NCBI RefSeq assembly: GCF_019443445.1
Contig: NZ_CP080378.1
Coordinates: forward strand, 1,178,001 to 1,242,000
Length of the DNA stretch: 64,000 nucleotides
Direction: 5' to 3'
From: Massilia sp. PAMC28688
GTDB lineage: Bacteria; Pseudomonadota; Gammaproteobacteria; Burkholderiales; Burkholderiaceae_D
Shown here: one piece after another, positions 30,846-40,429 of the stretch
How positions within the stretch are numbered: the first letter of the stretch is position 1
How the letters are laid out: every line of letters starts with the position of its first letter
Notes under the pieces: model-generated
What the model saw: only the letters and a program-made list of their open reading frames with translations
The model's database searches: none
What the model was told of the DNA's origin: nothing
Program-made: the position numbers and the translations under genes

Positions 30846-32651
30846 CTATTTGCGCGCGCTCGGGCGGCCGCTGTTACTGCGCTCGTCGGCCACGGTCAGC
30901 GTCACCTGAGGAACACGGTCTCCCATGAGCGTGACCTGGAAGGTGTGCAGTTCGTCGCGGCGGAAGGCATGGACCTGCACCGTGTCGCCCACCCGATAGC
31001 GGGCCAGCATGCCGTCCAGCCCCGCTGCAGGGACCCGCAGGCCATCCACCGCAATCACGATGTCGCCCGCAGACAGGCCGGCCTGGTGGGCAGCGCCGCC
31101 TTCGTGCACCTGCGTGAGCTTGCAGTCGCCGCCATCGCGGCCCACGCCCACATCAAGCGAAGGCTTGGCGTTGCGTCGCTCGTCCACCAGCTTGACGCCA
31201 AAAGGCGCATACAGCTTTGCCAGAGGCAGCTCCACCGTGCCGCGCACATAGCGCTCGAACAGGGGCTTGAAGCGCATGCCGCCGATTTCATCGAACAGGG
31301 CTTCAACCTCGGCGTCGGTTACGCCACGTCCGCCAGCGGGATAGAAATCGCGGCCAAAGCGGTTCCACAGCGCCAGCATGACGTCGTCGAGCGACTTCTG
31401 GCCACCGGTCTTGGCGCGAATGGTCAGGTCGAACACGAGGGCAATCAGTGAACCCTTGCCGTAGTAGCTGACGATGGCGTTGGGCGCGTTCTCGTCCTGG
31501 CGATAGTACTTGCCCCAGGCATCGAAGCTCGAATCGGCCACGCTCTGCTTGTTGCGGCCGCTGCCGCGCAGGACGCCGCAGATGGTTTTGCCGAGCAGTT
31601 TCAGGTAAGCCGCCTCGGTGATGATCCCGCTGCGCACCAGCATCAGGTCATCGTAATAGCTGGTAAAGCCTTCAAACAACCATAGCAAGGACGTATAGGT
31701 TTCATTCTGCAGGTCGTAGGGCGCGAACGCCGCCGGCTTGATGCGCTTGACGTTCCAGGTATGGAAGTACTCGTGGCTGCACAGGCCCAGGAACTTGATG
31801 TAGCCTTCGCTGCGTTCCGTCCCCTTTTGCGCGGCGACGGTAGGCAGGTCGGCGCGGGCGCAGATCAAGGCGGTGGAAGCGCGGTGTTCCAGGCCGCCAT
31901 ACCCATCGCCCACGGCCAGCGTGAGGAACACATAGCGGTCCATGGGCGCGCGCCTGGTGCGCGGCTCGAAAAACGCAATCTGCGTTTCACAAATGGCCTT
32001 GAGGTCGGCCTGCAGGCGCGCCATGTCCAGGTTGGGCACGCGCCCCGAGATGACAATGTCGTGCGGGACGCCATGCGCCTTGAAGGTGGCAAGGGCAAAG
32101 TCACCCATCTCCACCGGGTGGTCGATCAGGTCATCATAATTGGCCGCGATATAGGTGCCAAAGCCGTAGCGTTTGGCGCCCAGCTCAGGCAGCGAGGTGG
32201 CCACGCGCCAGCTGCGGGCGGCGGGATCGGCCGGCTGCATGATGTTGACCACGTGCGGCACGTCTTCCTGCCCCAGCACCCGCAGGCACAGGCTGGTGGC
32301 GTTATAGAAGCCGTGGGTCTGGTCCAGGTGGGCGGCGCGCACCGACAGGTCCCATGCATAGACGTCGTACACCACCGTCAGGGCACCGGCGACGGGCGCC
32401 GCGCGCCAGGAGTGCTTGTCAAGCTTGGTCAGTGCCACCGCGGTGCCATCGGCACTGGCGCGGATCTGCACGATATTGCGCGAAAACTCGCGAATCATGT
32501 AGCTGCCGGGAATCCAGGCCGGCAGCGCCAGCACCTGGCCGTCCGCGGCCGGAGTACTGACAACGAGCGTTACCTCGAACAGGTGGCCTGCGAGATCCCT
32601 GGGGTTGATGGCGAACTGGATCGCCGGCTGCTTGTTCGGTGTTTTTCTCAT
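30846..32651 (-). CDS. M61-family peptidase with PDZ domain
   Basis: 601 residues. Metallopeptidase of the glycyl aminopeptidase group. Zinc site HEYFH (in CSHEYFHTWNVKRI) with the third ligand glutamate in LWLFEGFTSYYDDL. An N-terminal beta domain (residues about 10-170) contains the family segment PAWIPGSYMIREFSRN. A PDZ domain occupies about residues 500-580 (AAHQAGLSAGDIVIAVDG). No signal peptide is seen, so it is probably cytoplasmic. Convergent with trpC. Confidence 0.9.
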   Translation of the reverse strand: MRKTPNKQPAIQFAINPRDLAGHLFEVTLVVSTPAADGQVLALPAWIPGSYMIREFSRNIVQIRASADGTAVALTKLDKHSWRAAPVAGALTVVYDVYAWDLSVRAAHLDQTHGFYNATSLCLRVLGQEDVPHVVNIMQPADPAARSWRVATSLPELGAKRYGFGTYIAANYDDLIDHPVEMGDFALATFKAHGVPHDIVISGRVPNLDMARLQADLKAICETQIAFFEPRTRRAPMDRYVFLTLAVGDGYGGLEHRASTALICARADLPTVAAQKGTERSEGYIKFLGLCSHEYFHTWNVKRIKPAAFAPYDLQNETYTSLLWLFEGFTSYYDDLMLVRSGIITEAAYLKLLGKTICGVLRGSGRNKQSVADSSFDAWGKYYRQDENAPNAIVSYYGKGSLIALVFDLTIRAKTGGQKSLDDVMLALWNRFGRDFYPAGGRGVTDAEVEALFDEIGGMRFKPLFERYVRGTVELPLAKLYAPFGVKLVDERRNAKPSLDVGVGRDGGDCKLTQVHEGGAAHQAGLSAGDIVIAVDGLRVPAAGLDGMLARYRVGDTVQVHAFRRDELHTFQVTLMGDRVPQVTLTVADERSNSGRPSARK

Positions 32652-32703
32652 GATTCCTCGTAGGGGCCGTCCCTACCCCAGGGACGGCGTCGCTGGCGCG
32701 TGC

Positions 32704-33426
32704 TTATTTGACTGTCTTGAATTTCGCTTCCAGGCCAGCGGTGTCGATGGCGCCGGCAATGCGGGTGCCGTCAGTGAAGAAGATGGCAGGCGTGCCGTTG
32801 ATGCGGTACTTGCGGCCCAGTTCCGAGATCTGGTCGAGCGGGGTCTTGCAGTCGGCGGGAGCAGCCGCCGGCAGCTTATTGTTAAGCATCCACTCATCCC
32901 AGGCCTTGTTGCGGTCGGGCGAACACCAGATATTGCGCGACTTGACGGTGGAATCTTCCGACAGGATGTTGAGCATGTAGGTGTAGACGGTGACGTTGTC
33001 GATTTCCTTGAGCGTGGTCTTGCGGAACTGCTTGCAGTAGCCGCAATTCGGGTCTTCGAAAATCGCGATCACGCGCTTGCCATTGCCCTTAACCATCTTG
33101 AGGGCGTGCTGGGTGGGCAGGTCGGCGAAATTGATCTTGTTGATCTCGTCCAGGCGCGCCTTGGTCAGGTTTTCCGAGGTGCGCGCGTTGTAGACCTGGC
33201 CGACGAAAATGAACTCGCCCTTCTTGTCGGTATAAATAATGTCGCCGCCGGCGCGCACTTCATACAGGCCGGCATATGGCGTGGCCTTGACCGATTCGAT
33301 CTTGACACCGCCGCCAATGCGCGGCGCCAGCAATTTCTTGATGTTGTCTTCCACCGACGGGGCCGCAGCATTGCAGGAAGCAACGGCACCGGTCAGCGCC
33401 AGCAACATCAATTTTCGTTTCAACAT
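32704..33426 (-). CDS. dsbC: thiol:disulfide interchange protein DsbC
   Basis: 240 residues. Periplasmic disulfide isomerase with an N-terminal signal (residues 1-20), dimerisation domain (about 25-85) and thioredoxin domain with active site CGYC inside FEDPNCGYCKQF; the cis-proline region is NGTPAIFFTDG. The start at 33426 has GGAGAAG eight bases upstream; a start at 33450 would not. The signal may be lipoprotein-like (GAVASC at residue 18). Same strand as the hydroxylase gene behind it. Confidence 0.92.
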   Translation of the reverse strand: MLKRKLMLLALTGAVASCNAAAPSVEDNIKKLLAPRIGGGVKIESVKATPYAGLYEVRAGGDIIYTDKKGEFIFVGQVYNARTSENLTKARLDEINKINFADLPTQHALKMVKGNGKRVIAIFEDPNCGYCKQFRKTTLKEIDNVTVYTYMLNILSEDSTVKSRNIWCSPDRNKAWDEWMLNNKLPAAAPADCKTPLDQISELGRKYRINGTPAIFFTDGTRIAGAIDTAGLEAKFKTVK

Positions 33427-33449
33427 GACTTCTCCGGTGAATGCAAACA

Positions 33450-34664
33450 TTATTTGCCCATCGCGTGCGACATCAGCCGACGCTTGAGCATGGGAAATTT
33501 ATCCAGCAAGTTTAATCCTAAATTACGGGCCATGCGCACCGGCTCCAGGTTGACCGAGAACAAGCGCGCCAGGCCATCGGTGGCCAGCTGCATGAGGAAG
33601 ATGTCTTCCTGGCGCGACCGCGCGTAGCGGGCCAGCACGCGCTCGTCGCCGATGCTGCGCTGCGCTTCGCGGCCGGCCACGGCAGCAAGCAGGTCGGCCA
33701 CGTCGGCAAAGCCGAGGTTCATGCCGTGCCCGGCCAGCGGATGCACAACGTGGGCGGCGTCGCCGATGAGGGCGACGGCAGGCGCCACGATGGCGTGCGG
33801 ACGAATCAGGGACAGGGGAATGGCCTTGACCGACTCCGGCTGCAGCGGGCGCAGCGGGCCGAGCTGGTCTTCGCAGTAGACGGCCAGGCGCACAGCCAAT
33901 TCGCCCAGCGATTCGTTCATGATGGTAGCGGCCAGGTCGTCGGGGGCCGACCACACCAGCGACACGCGCTGGCCTGGCAGGGGCAGCAGCGCGATGATGC
34001 CCTCTTCGCCGGTAAACCACTGGAAGGCAGCGCCGTGATGCGGCTTTTCGCACGAAAAATTGGTGACGATGGCGCGCTGGTGGTAGGAGCGGTAGTCAAT
34101 GCCGATATCGCACTGGCCGCGCACCCAGGACTGGCCGCCGTCAGCGCCCACCAGCAGCTTGCTACGGATGGCGGGACCGGTGTCCAGATGCACGGTGGCG
34201 CCGCTCTCGCTGTTGTCGAGCTTGACGGCGCGGCCACTGACCACGTGCACGTTCTGAGCAAATTTGAGCGCGGCGTCCAGCGCCTGGTTCAGGTTGCGGT
34301 CTTCCACGATCCATGCCAGCGCAGCGACGTGGGCACCAAAGGCATCGAAGGCCAGGTCCCCGGGCTGGGCGCCGTCGCCATTGACGACCATGGTATCGAC
34401 CGGGGCAATGCGCGACTGGTCCAGCGCATCCCATACCTTGAGCGAGGCCAGCAGCGTGTGGGCCGTGTGGTTCAGCGCATAGACCCGTGCATCCCACGTG
34501 TCAACCGCATCGGGTGCAGGTGCGGGCGCCGCCGGCGGGACAAGCAGCGTGACGCTGTGGCCGGCGCGGGAAAACCCGAGGGCTGCCGTTTTGGCAATGG
34601 CGCCATTGCCGACGATGCAGATATCGCTTTCGGTCAGTGTCGTGGAAGAAGTTGATCTGGTCAT
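33450..34664 (-). CDS. UbiH/UbiF/Coq6-type FAD monooxygenase
   Basis: 404 residues. Aromatic-ring hydroxylase of ubiquinone biosynthesis. FAD motifs: N-terminal dinucleotide fold DICIVGNGAIAKTAALGFSRAG, GADGGQSWVRGQ, and the C-terminal GDAAHVVHPLAGHGMNLGFADV. N-terminal GxG differs slightly from GxGxxG. Which ring position it hydroxylates cannot be told. A TATAAT box at 34672-34677 predicts a transcript start at about the ATG at 34664, so a leaderless mRNA is possible; starts at 34673 or 34691 would lie at or before that box. Confidence 0.88.
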   Translation of the reverse strand: MTRSTSSTTLTESDICIVGNGAIAKTAALGFSRAGHSVTLLVPPAAPAPAPDAVDTWDARVYALNHTAHTLLASLKVWDALDQSRIAPVDTMVVNGDGAQPGDLAFDAFGAHVAALAWIVEDRNLNQALDAALKFAQNVHVVSGRAVKLDNSESGATVHLDTGPAIRSKLLVGADGGQSWVRGQCDIGIDYRSYHQRAIVTNFSCEKPHHGAAFQWFTGEEGIIALLPLPGQRVSLVWSAPDDLAATIMNESLGELAVRLAVYCEDQLGPLRPLQPESVKAIPLSLIRPHAIVAPAVALIGDAAHVVHPLAGHGMNLGFADVADLLAAVAGREAQRSIGDERVLARYARSRQEDIFLMQLATDGLARLFSVNLEPVRMARNLGLNLLDKFPMLKRRLMSHAMGK

Positions 34665-34671
34665 GCAAGGC

Positions 34672-34677
34672 ATTATA
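34672..34677 (-). promoter_or_regulatory. -10 box of the ubiH-type gene
   Basis: Perfect TATAAT on the minus strand, 7 bases before the ATG at 34664. No good -35 at 16-18 bases upstream. Confidence 0.4.
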
Positions 34678-34743
34678 GCGGCAAGAAACAACGCCGTTTC
34701 ATACTGAGTTCTGCCATTTTTTAGCCTTTTTGATTACTCGACC

Positions 34744-34772
34744 TTGCAAAGTCGTTTCGGTCTGTCTATAAT
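34744..34772 (+). promoter_or_regulatory. promoter of tRNA-Phe
   Basis: TTGCAA (34744-34749), 17-base spacer and TATAAT (34767-34772); tRNA begins 10 bases later. Confidence 0.8.
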
Positions 34773-34782
34773 CATGCCTCTT

Positions 34783-34858
34783 GGCCTGGTAGCTCAGTCG
34801 GTAGAGCAGAGGATTGAAAATCCTTGTGTCGGTGGTTCGATTCCGCCCCGGGCCACCA
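34783..34858 (+). tRNA. tRNA-Phe (anticodon GAA)
   Basis: 76 nt. Acceptor GGCCTGG pairs with CCGGGCC (wobble allowed), D arm AGCTCAGTCGG, anticodon stem-loop GGATTGAAAATCC with GAA, T arm GGTTCGATTCC, encoded ACCA. Confidence 0.97.
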
Positions 34859-34874
34859 AGAACATCGTTCACGC

Positions 34875-34904
34875 AACGCCAACCATCACTGGTTGGCGTT
34901 TTTG
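34875..34904 (+). terminator. terminator of tRNA-Phe
   Basis: AACGCCAACC/GGTTGGCGTT stem around ATCACT followed by TTTGTTTTT. Confidence 0.88.
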
Positions 34905-35250
34905 TTTTTGGATTCGTAGCCCTCGTATCCGGTCTATTGCCGGCCGGCCCGCAGTCACCACTACTCAGCAAGGGTGCGCTCGACGCGGCGACGCAGTCGT
35001 CATCGCTGGCAGCACTGCTAACGCGACAGCGATCGTTAGCTTCGGCATACGTACTGCAGCTGTGACTAAAAAACCCAGGATTTGTGTACTCCTGCAAATG
35101 AGCGCTGTAACGCAATTTCAAATGCTAACAGCATGCTCCCCGTGTCAGGGGCCGCGACGCAGGCGATGGCCGAGCAAGAGCGGCAGCAGCCTTGGCCGAG
35201 GATGAATCGAAACGGCCGCTGCGTTCTCCATGTGCACCTCATTGTGTCGC
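34905..35250. other. intergenic region, no gene seen
   Basis: 346 bases after the tRNA terminator. Frames through it lack motifs or start signals. Nothing recognised. Confidence 0.45.
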
Positions 35251-36411
35251 TCATGGCTGGTCGCCTGCGATCGCCCTGTTGCGCAGATGGTCGTGACGCT
35301 CAGGAGGGACGTTCTGATACCTGAAGCTGAGGAAAGCATAACAAATCATGGTAGCGGTCAGACCAAGCAGCATGTAATCGGTTCTGGGCAATAGCAGGGC
35401 AAACCCGGTCAACACGAAGACGACCAGGGTGTTGACGACCAGGTGAGTTCGCAGCTCAGGGCGCTCCATGAAATAGGCGTACTGTTTGCCAATGAAAAAG
35501 CAGACCGCGCCGATCACCGACAGTACCCGGAAATCGGACAGCACGATGTCGTCCAGGATCGCGTGCCGGATCAGGCTGGCCAGGATCGACAGGCCGATGA
35601 AGACGAACAAGTGCGAGTACACGATCGAATGGCCGGTCGTGAGCTTCTGTTCCGACAGCAGGTGAAAACTGTCGAAGTAGACCCACCAGATGCTCGATAT
35701 CATCACGAAGCCGGTGGCGGCGGTCAGCAGCCTCTCCACAGTCCAGTTGATGTCGGCCAGTCCGACGGACAGGCTGATAATCGACTCTCCCAGCATGATG
35801 ATCGTCAGCAGTCCCATACGCTCGATCAGGTGTTCGGTATGCGCCGGGATGACCTTGAGCGGGCGCGGCAAAAAGAAGATGAACGCTACCAGGCCGAACG
35901 TTATTCCAAGGTAAAACACGCCATAGCGCTGCGGCGCCGGGAACAGGATCGCAGCAAGGCTGATGGTGGCGCCAGCGAGGATCACCCAGCCAGCTGTCGT
36001 CGTGAGTTTCACGCTTTCCTTGTGCCGCTGTTTCGACACGAAATACATCATGGCGATGATGTATTTCGCAGCGGCGTAGCAGACGACGATGACCTCGAAG
36101 CTGGGCACGAATCGTTCGCCAATCAAGCCCGAGATGATAATCAGCAGGAACATGATGAACAGGGTTGCCAGCCGATGCTTCCGGTCATCCTCGTCGAAGC
36201 GATTGGCATACATCGTGTGGCTGGCCCAGATCCACCACAAAGGTATGAAAATCAGCACGAATTTCCAGAACTGGAGTGGGTCAAGGTGACCCTCGTGCGT
36301 GTGGCTCAAGGCATGCGTTACGTCACCGATCGTTACCACAAAAACCAGGTCGAAAAACAACTCGAGCCAGGTCGCATGCCGATTGGGATCGAAATATTTT
36401 GTATTCTGCAT
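35251..36411 (-). CDS. low-temperature-requirement A (LtrA) family membrane protein
   Basis: 386 residues, about ten membrane helices. N-terminal RHATWLELFFDLVFVV is the LtrA signature. Helix-linking HLIERMGLLTIIMLGESII also matches. Family named from Listeria ltrA (growth at low temperature); biochemical function unknown. The start at 36411 gives the usual short N-terminus. A truncated second copy of its beginning lies at 37650-37745. Confidence 0.88.
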   Translation of the reverse strand: MQNTKYFDPNRHATWLELFFDLVFVVTIGDVTHALSHTHEGHLDPLQFWKFVLIFIPLWWIWASHTMYANRFDEDDRKHRLATLFIMFLLIIISGLIGERFVPSFEVIVVCYAAAKYIIAMMYFVSKQRHKESVKLTTTAGWVILAGATISLAAILFPAPQRYGVFYLGITFGLVAFIFFLPRPLKVIPAHTEHLIERMGLLTIIMLGESIISLSVGLADINWTVERLLTAATGFVMISSIWWVYFDSFHLLSEQKLTTGHSIVYSHLFVFIGLSILASLIRHAILDDIVLSDFRVLSVIGAVCFFIGKQYAYFMERPELRTHLVVNTLVVFVLTGFALLLPRTDYMLLGLTATMICYAFLSFRYQNVPPERHDHLRNRAIAGDQP

Positions 36412-36554
36412 ATTGTTTGGTTGTCGAAGGACCGGACGAAGTTGCCATGAAAAAGGTTGTGTGTAGCCGGCGCGCCGCACGAAACGGCGAATCAGCGGAA
36501 CTTTCTAGCCATGCCCGGGCATTGTTGCAAAGCCGCCCCGCCCTCGTTTTAATC

Positions 36555-37538
36555 TCAGGGCGCGGATGCCGCCAGCTGCGGCAGTATTTCCTTGCCGATC
36601 TCTTCGAGCACGTCGCCGGCACTGCGCGCGCTGTACTTGAAGTTAAGGATGACGTGATTGACCCCGATCGAGCGTAGCGCCTCGAGAAAGCGCAGGACGA
36701 AATGGCGGCCGCCGCGAAAGCCCAGGTGGATCGGCGTGGGCGCCGCGTCAGGATCGCCGCTCAGATCGACATAGAACGATTGCACGAAGGGCTTGAAGAC
36801 GCCGGGTGCCGCAGCCTCCACCGCGGCGCGCCAGTGCGCCACGACCTCGGCCTGGCGCTGGAGTCCGCGCGGGTAGGTAATCCACCCATCCGCATTTTTC
36901 GCGATCCATTCCAGCGGCTGGCCGCTGTGACCGGTAACGAGCATCGGCACGGGGGTGATCGGCTTGGGCACGAGATCCGCAGTCCCGGCCAGCGTGGCGT
37001 GGGACGACTCGATTGTCGGGAACTCCTCGGCGAGGACGGTGCGCACGACGCGCAGGTTGTCACGGAACAGCACGGAACGCTGTTCAAAGTCGACGCCGAA
37101 GGCCGGGAACTCGACTGGCCGGTCGCCGGAGGCAATGCCGAGGACCAGGCGGTTGCCGGACAGCCGGTCGACCGATGCCACGCCCTTAGCCGTATGCAAG
37201 GGGTGGCGCAGGGTCAGGACCAGGGCGCCAGTGGCCAGCGCGATCTCGCTGGTCTGCGCCGCGATCCAGCCGAGATAGACCCACGGATCGTAGACCTGGC
37301 CCACGTCGCCGAAGCTGGGGTCGCGCAGCGGAACGTCGCGGCACCAGAGCGCGGCGTATCCAAGCTCTTCGGCGCGGCGGGCCAGGCGTTCCTGGCCGAG
37401 CATCGTCGGCTGGTCGCCCGGGAAAGCCTCGATCGGGAAGAACACGCCGAGTGTCAGCCGATCCGCCGAAAACATTCGCCGAAAGCCTTTGGAATCGCCG
37501 GGCTTGGCCGTCCGGTTCGGTGTCAACATGTTTCCCAT
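36555..37538 (-). CDS. LLM-class flavin-dependent oxidoreductase
   Basis: 327 residues, luciferase-like TIM barrel. Segments: LGVFFPIEAF, EELGYAALWCRDVPL, LATGALVLTLRHPLHTAKGVASVDRLSGNR, LGIASGDRP, MLVTGHSGQPLEWIAKNADGWITYP. This resembles the small BA3436-like oxidoreductase group. GGTGAG precedes the ATG at 37538; upstream the same frame runs into an ltrA remnant, so the longer open frame is not the gene. Substrate unknown. Confidence 0.85.
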   Translation of the reverse strand: MGNMLTPNRTAKPGDSKGFRRMFSADRLTLGVFFPIEAFPGDQPTMLGQERLARRAEELGYAALWCRDVPLRDPSFGDVGQVYDPWVYLGWIAAQTSEIALATGALVLTLRHPLHTAKGVASVDRLSGNRLVLGIASGDRPVEFPAFGVDFEQRSVLFRDNLRVVRTVLAEEFPTIESSHATLAGTADLVPKPITPVPMLVTGHSGQPLEWIAKNADGWITYPRGLQRQAEVVAHWRAAVEAAAPGVFKPFVQSFYVDLSGDPDAAPTPIHLGFRGGRHFVLRFLEALRSIGVNHVILNFKYSARSAGDVLEEIGKEILPQLAASAP

Positions 37539-37649
37539 GATCTCACCCCGCGCTAATTCATTTGAGGATATTCCCATTCCGCTGCCAGTGCAAACATTCT
37601 GGACCGAACGGCAGCACGATTGCCCTACCGGGCAGTAAGCAATTCGCTC

Positions 37650-37745
37650 GCTTCGCCACCGGGTCGCTACCACAGAAATCAGGTCGAAGAACAACTCGAG
37701 CCAGGTGGCATGGCGATGGGATTCGAAATATTTTGTGGTGTGCAT
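37650..37745 (-). pseudogene. remnant of a second ltrA gene (first ~30 codons)
   Basis: From ATG at 37745 the minus strand reads MHTTKYFESHRHATWLELFF and on to DLISVVAT, closely matching the LtrA N-terminus encoded at 36411 (MQNTKYFDPNRHATWLELFF). The similarity fades after about 32 codons with an apparent one-base frameshift, and the rest of the gene is absent. Confidence 0.75.
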
Positions 37746-38095
37746 TTCGCCTGACAAGTAATGCTGACGCAACCATCGCCAGTGGGTGTTACCTCATAAG
37801 AAAGCATTTGGCTTGTGGACCTTCCCGGGCCGCTGCGCGCGGACCGTGTCATCGTGCGTCGCCAGTTGCACCGACACTAGCAGCTTATCCACTGTAACCG
37901 GCAACGAGCGCACCCGCTTGCTCGGCCCGGATGGTGCGCCTGTGACAATGGTCGAATATGGCGGCGGGCGTAAACAGCATCGGCGCTCGGGTGCGCCAAT
38001 GTTCATCGCTGCGGGGGAATGCGACTAGAATGGGGGGAACCCACCGTTTGCACGCAATCGGTGCCTGCGGGCCGATGTGAAGGGAAAGGTAAAAG
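37746..38095. other. intergenic region before the GGDEF-EAL gene
   Basis: 350 bases without a convincing gene. The 3' end has the ribosome binding site GAAGGGAAAGG before the ATG at 38096. Nothing else recognised. Confidence 0.4.
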
Positions 38096-39802
38096 ATGAA
38101 GCATCAGACTGATTCTCGACCTCCCCGCCCGACGGATGCTGGCGCCGGACAGCCGATTCCGGCTCACCTTGGCGACATGCTCGACAGCTTGAGCGACGGC
38201 TTCATGTCCATGGACAGATCGTGGCGCTTCACCTATCTCAACCATACAGCTGAACGGTACTTGCAGCAGAAGCGGGAAAACCTGCTGGGACGCGAAATAT
38301 GGCAGTGTTTCCCGGGATTGGCAGACTCCGACTACTCTCGCGTTTATCGGCAAACGGCGGCAACCGGATGCCCAGGCCAGCATACTGGCTATTACGCTCC
38401 GCTCAGCACCTGGTTTGAAGTGCGCTCATTTGCTCACGACGACGGTATCACGGTGCTCTTTCGCGACGTTTCACGCGAACGCGAGCACGAAGCGCAGCTG
38501 GAATTTGAAGCCAGTCACGACTACCTGACCGGATTGGCCAACAGACGCAAGTGCATGGAAGTGCTGTCACACGCGGTGGCCGAGGCTAATTCCTCTGGCT
38601 TTACGGATGGCGCGTCCCTGGCGGTACTATTTGTCGACCTCGACCATTTCAAGGAAGTCAATGACGCCTGCGGCCATGCGGTCGGCGATCGGCTGCTGCG
38701 CGAATTTGTGAAAAGGCTGCTCGCAATACTCGAACCCACTATTTTCGCCGCGCGCGTAGGGGGTGATGAGTTTGTTCTCTTGTTACGCAATACGACCGAA
38801 AGCGCAGCAGAAGGGTTCGCGCACGCCGTGCTCAGGGGGTTCGCCACGCCATTCGATAAATGCGGAAGATACGTCTCCCTGTCCGCCAGCATTGGCATCG
38901 CGCTGCTGAGAGAAACAGCGGAATCAGCCGAGTTGCTGCTCAGTCAGGCCGACACGGCCATGTACGCAGCGAAGTCAGCTGGTCGGGGTCAGGTGCGCAC
39001 GTATGACGAAGCGCTGGACCGGGGCATGCGTGACCGCCTCGCCTTGCGCATGGATCTTGCTGAGGCGTTTGCCGCGAACCAGTTCGAATTGCATTTCCAG
39101 CCCCAGATAGCACTCGCGGACGCTTCCGCGGTCGGTGCCGAGGCACTACTTCGCTGGCGTCATCCCGAACGAGGCTGGCTCACGCCGTACGCATTCCTGG
39201 ATGTGTTACTTCAGTCACCCTACGAAGAAACCCTCGTCGACTGGCTGCTCAATTCAGTCTGCCAGCACATCGGCGCATGGCGCCGCCGCGGGGTGCCCAT
39301 ACCGAAGATCAGCCTCAATTTGTCGGCCCGACAACTTCTGGGTGTGGGACTTGTCGATAAAATTCTGCGTATCGCGAGGGCGCATGGAGTCTCCCCTGCA
39401 ATGCTCGGCATTGAAGTCACGGAGGACTCCCTGCTTAACGATATCGACAAGGCAGCGTCAGTTCTTGCCGCGCTGAAGCAAGCTGGCATCTCCACATCGC
39501 TGGACGACTTCGGCTGTGGATACTCCAGTCTAGGCTACCTGGTCCGATTGCCTATCGACACGCTGAAGATCGACAAGTCGTTTGTCCAGGCGCTGGTCGA
39601 TTCAGATAAGGCACCGGCGGTCATCCGGGGCATTGTCGCTCTCGCCCGCTCGCTGGGCATGACCACGGTCGCGGAAGGCGTAGAGAGCGAGCCGCAGGCC
39701 GCAGAACTGAAGGACGGCGGATGCGATGTCATTCAGGGTTATCTAATCAGCCGCCCACTTGCAGCGGATGCCTTTGCGGAATTCATGCTACGCCTGGAAT
39801 GA
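38096..39802 (+). CDS. PAS-GGDEF-EAL cyclic-di-GMP signalling protein
   Basis: 568 residues, soluble. PAS domain at about 25-130 (LSDGFMSMDRSWRFTYLN ... FRDVSRERE), diguanylate cyclase at about 142-305 with intact GGDEF at 222-226, EAL phosphodiesterase at about 320-565 with EALLRW, SLDDFGCGYSSLGYL, KIDKSFV and AEGVES. The inhibitory RxxD I-site before GGDEF is replaced by LEPT. Both catalytic signatures are intact, so it could make or degrade c-di-GMP under PAS control. Strong Shine-Dalgarno AAGGGAAAGG. Confidence 0.92.
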   Translation: MKHQTDSRPPRPTDAGAGQPIPAHLGDMLDSLSDGFMSMDRSWRFTYLNHTAERYLQQKRENLLGREIWQCFPGLADSDYSRVYRQTAATGCPGQHTGYYAPLSTWFEVRSFAHDDGITVLFRDVSREREHEAQLEFEASHDYLTGLANRRKCMEVLSHAVAEANSSGFTDGASLAVLFVDLDHFKEVNDACGHAVGDRLLREFVKRLLAILEPTIFAARVGGDEFVLLLRNTTESAAEGFAHAVLRGFATPFDKCGRYVSLSASIGIALLRETAESAELLLSQADTAMYAAKSAGRGQVRTYDEALDRGMRDRLALRMDLAEAFAANQFELHFQPQIALADASAVGAEALLRWRHPERGWLTPYAFLDVLLQSPYEETLVDWLLNSVCQHIGAWRRRGVPIPKISLNLSARQLLGVGLVDKILRIARAHGVSPAMLGIEVTEDSLLNDIDKAASVLAALKQAGISTSLDDFGCGYSSLGYLVRLPIDTLKIDKSFVQALVDSDKAPAVIRGIVALARSLGMTTVAEGVESEPQAAELKDGGCDVIQGYLISRPLAADAFAEFMLRLE

Positions 39803-39815
39803 CGCCAGCCTGAAA

Positions 39816-40209
39816 TTACGCGACCTGTCCTATGCTCGGCCAGGTTAATTGCACTTCACGCCATCGCAAGGCGGCGGTGAGATCGTTATAGAACACACGA
39901 TACTCCCCTTCGCCGAACTGGCCGAAGGCGATCCGCGCCAAATAACGCAAGTCCCTGGACGAAGCGCCGGGTCCGGTAGCGCCCCTTGTTATCCTGCCGC
40001 TGCGTCATCGTTACGAACCCTCGCTGGCCAGGGCGCGCCCAACCACGTCGCCCCAATTTGGCAAACACCCGTTCGCGCCCTGGCGCGGCCGCCTTCACCG
40101 CCGACAGCCCGAGCAGTTCGTTGCGATGGATGCGCTCGACGCATGCCTGGGAGCGCCCCATGTCAAGCATACCCGCCGCGACAGCGCCGGCGAGCAGCAG
40201 GACGGGCAA
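39816..40209 (-). pseudogene. secreted-protein-like gene with an apparent frameshift
   Basis: The minus strand starts with a signal-peptide-like segment (LPVLLLAGAVAAGML, from a TTG at 40209) and reads RIHRNELLGLSAVKAAAPG. In another frame after about 39940 it reads protein-like DLRYLARIAFGQFGEGEYRV and on to WREVQLTWP and a stop at 39816. Joining the two needs a frameshift around the FVQ/RDL region. Identity unknown. Confidence 0.35.
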
Positions 40210-40429
40210 AGGGAGGCTGGCCGTGAAGGGACCTCGGCGCAGCGCATGACAACCTTGGCATCAGTCAAGTGCTGCCGGTGGCGGACATCAAACGCATACA
40301 TCGCCAACAGCCGCATCAGGGATCCGTCGATTCGTCATGCAATCATGCCGCCTGAATTCAACGCGCGTCAAACAGGGCGCCATGGAAACCCGGAACGAAC
40401 TAGCGCAGTGTCTTGCCAGCGACAAAGTT

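Noticed and set aside
36555-37772. 405-residue LLM oxidoreductase with an extended N-terminus
   Set aside because: The extra 78 codons are an ltrA remnant; the ATG at 37538 has its own ribosome binding site.
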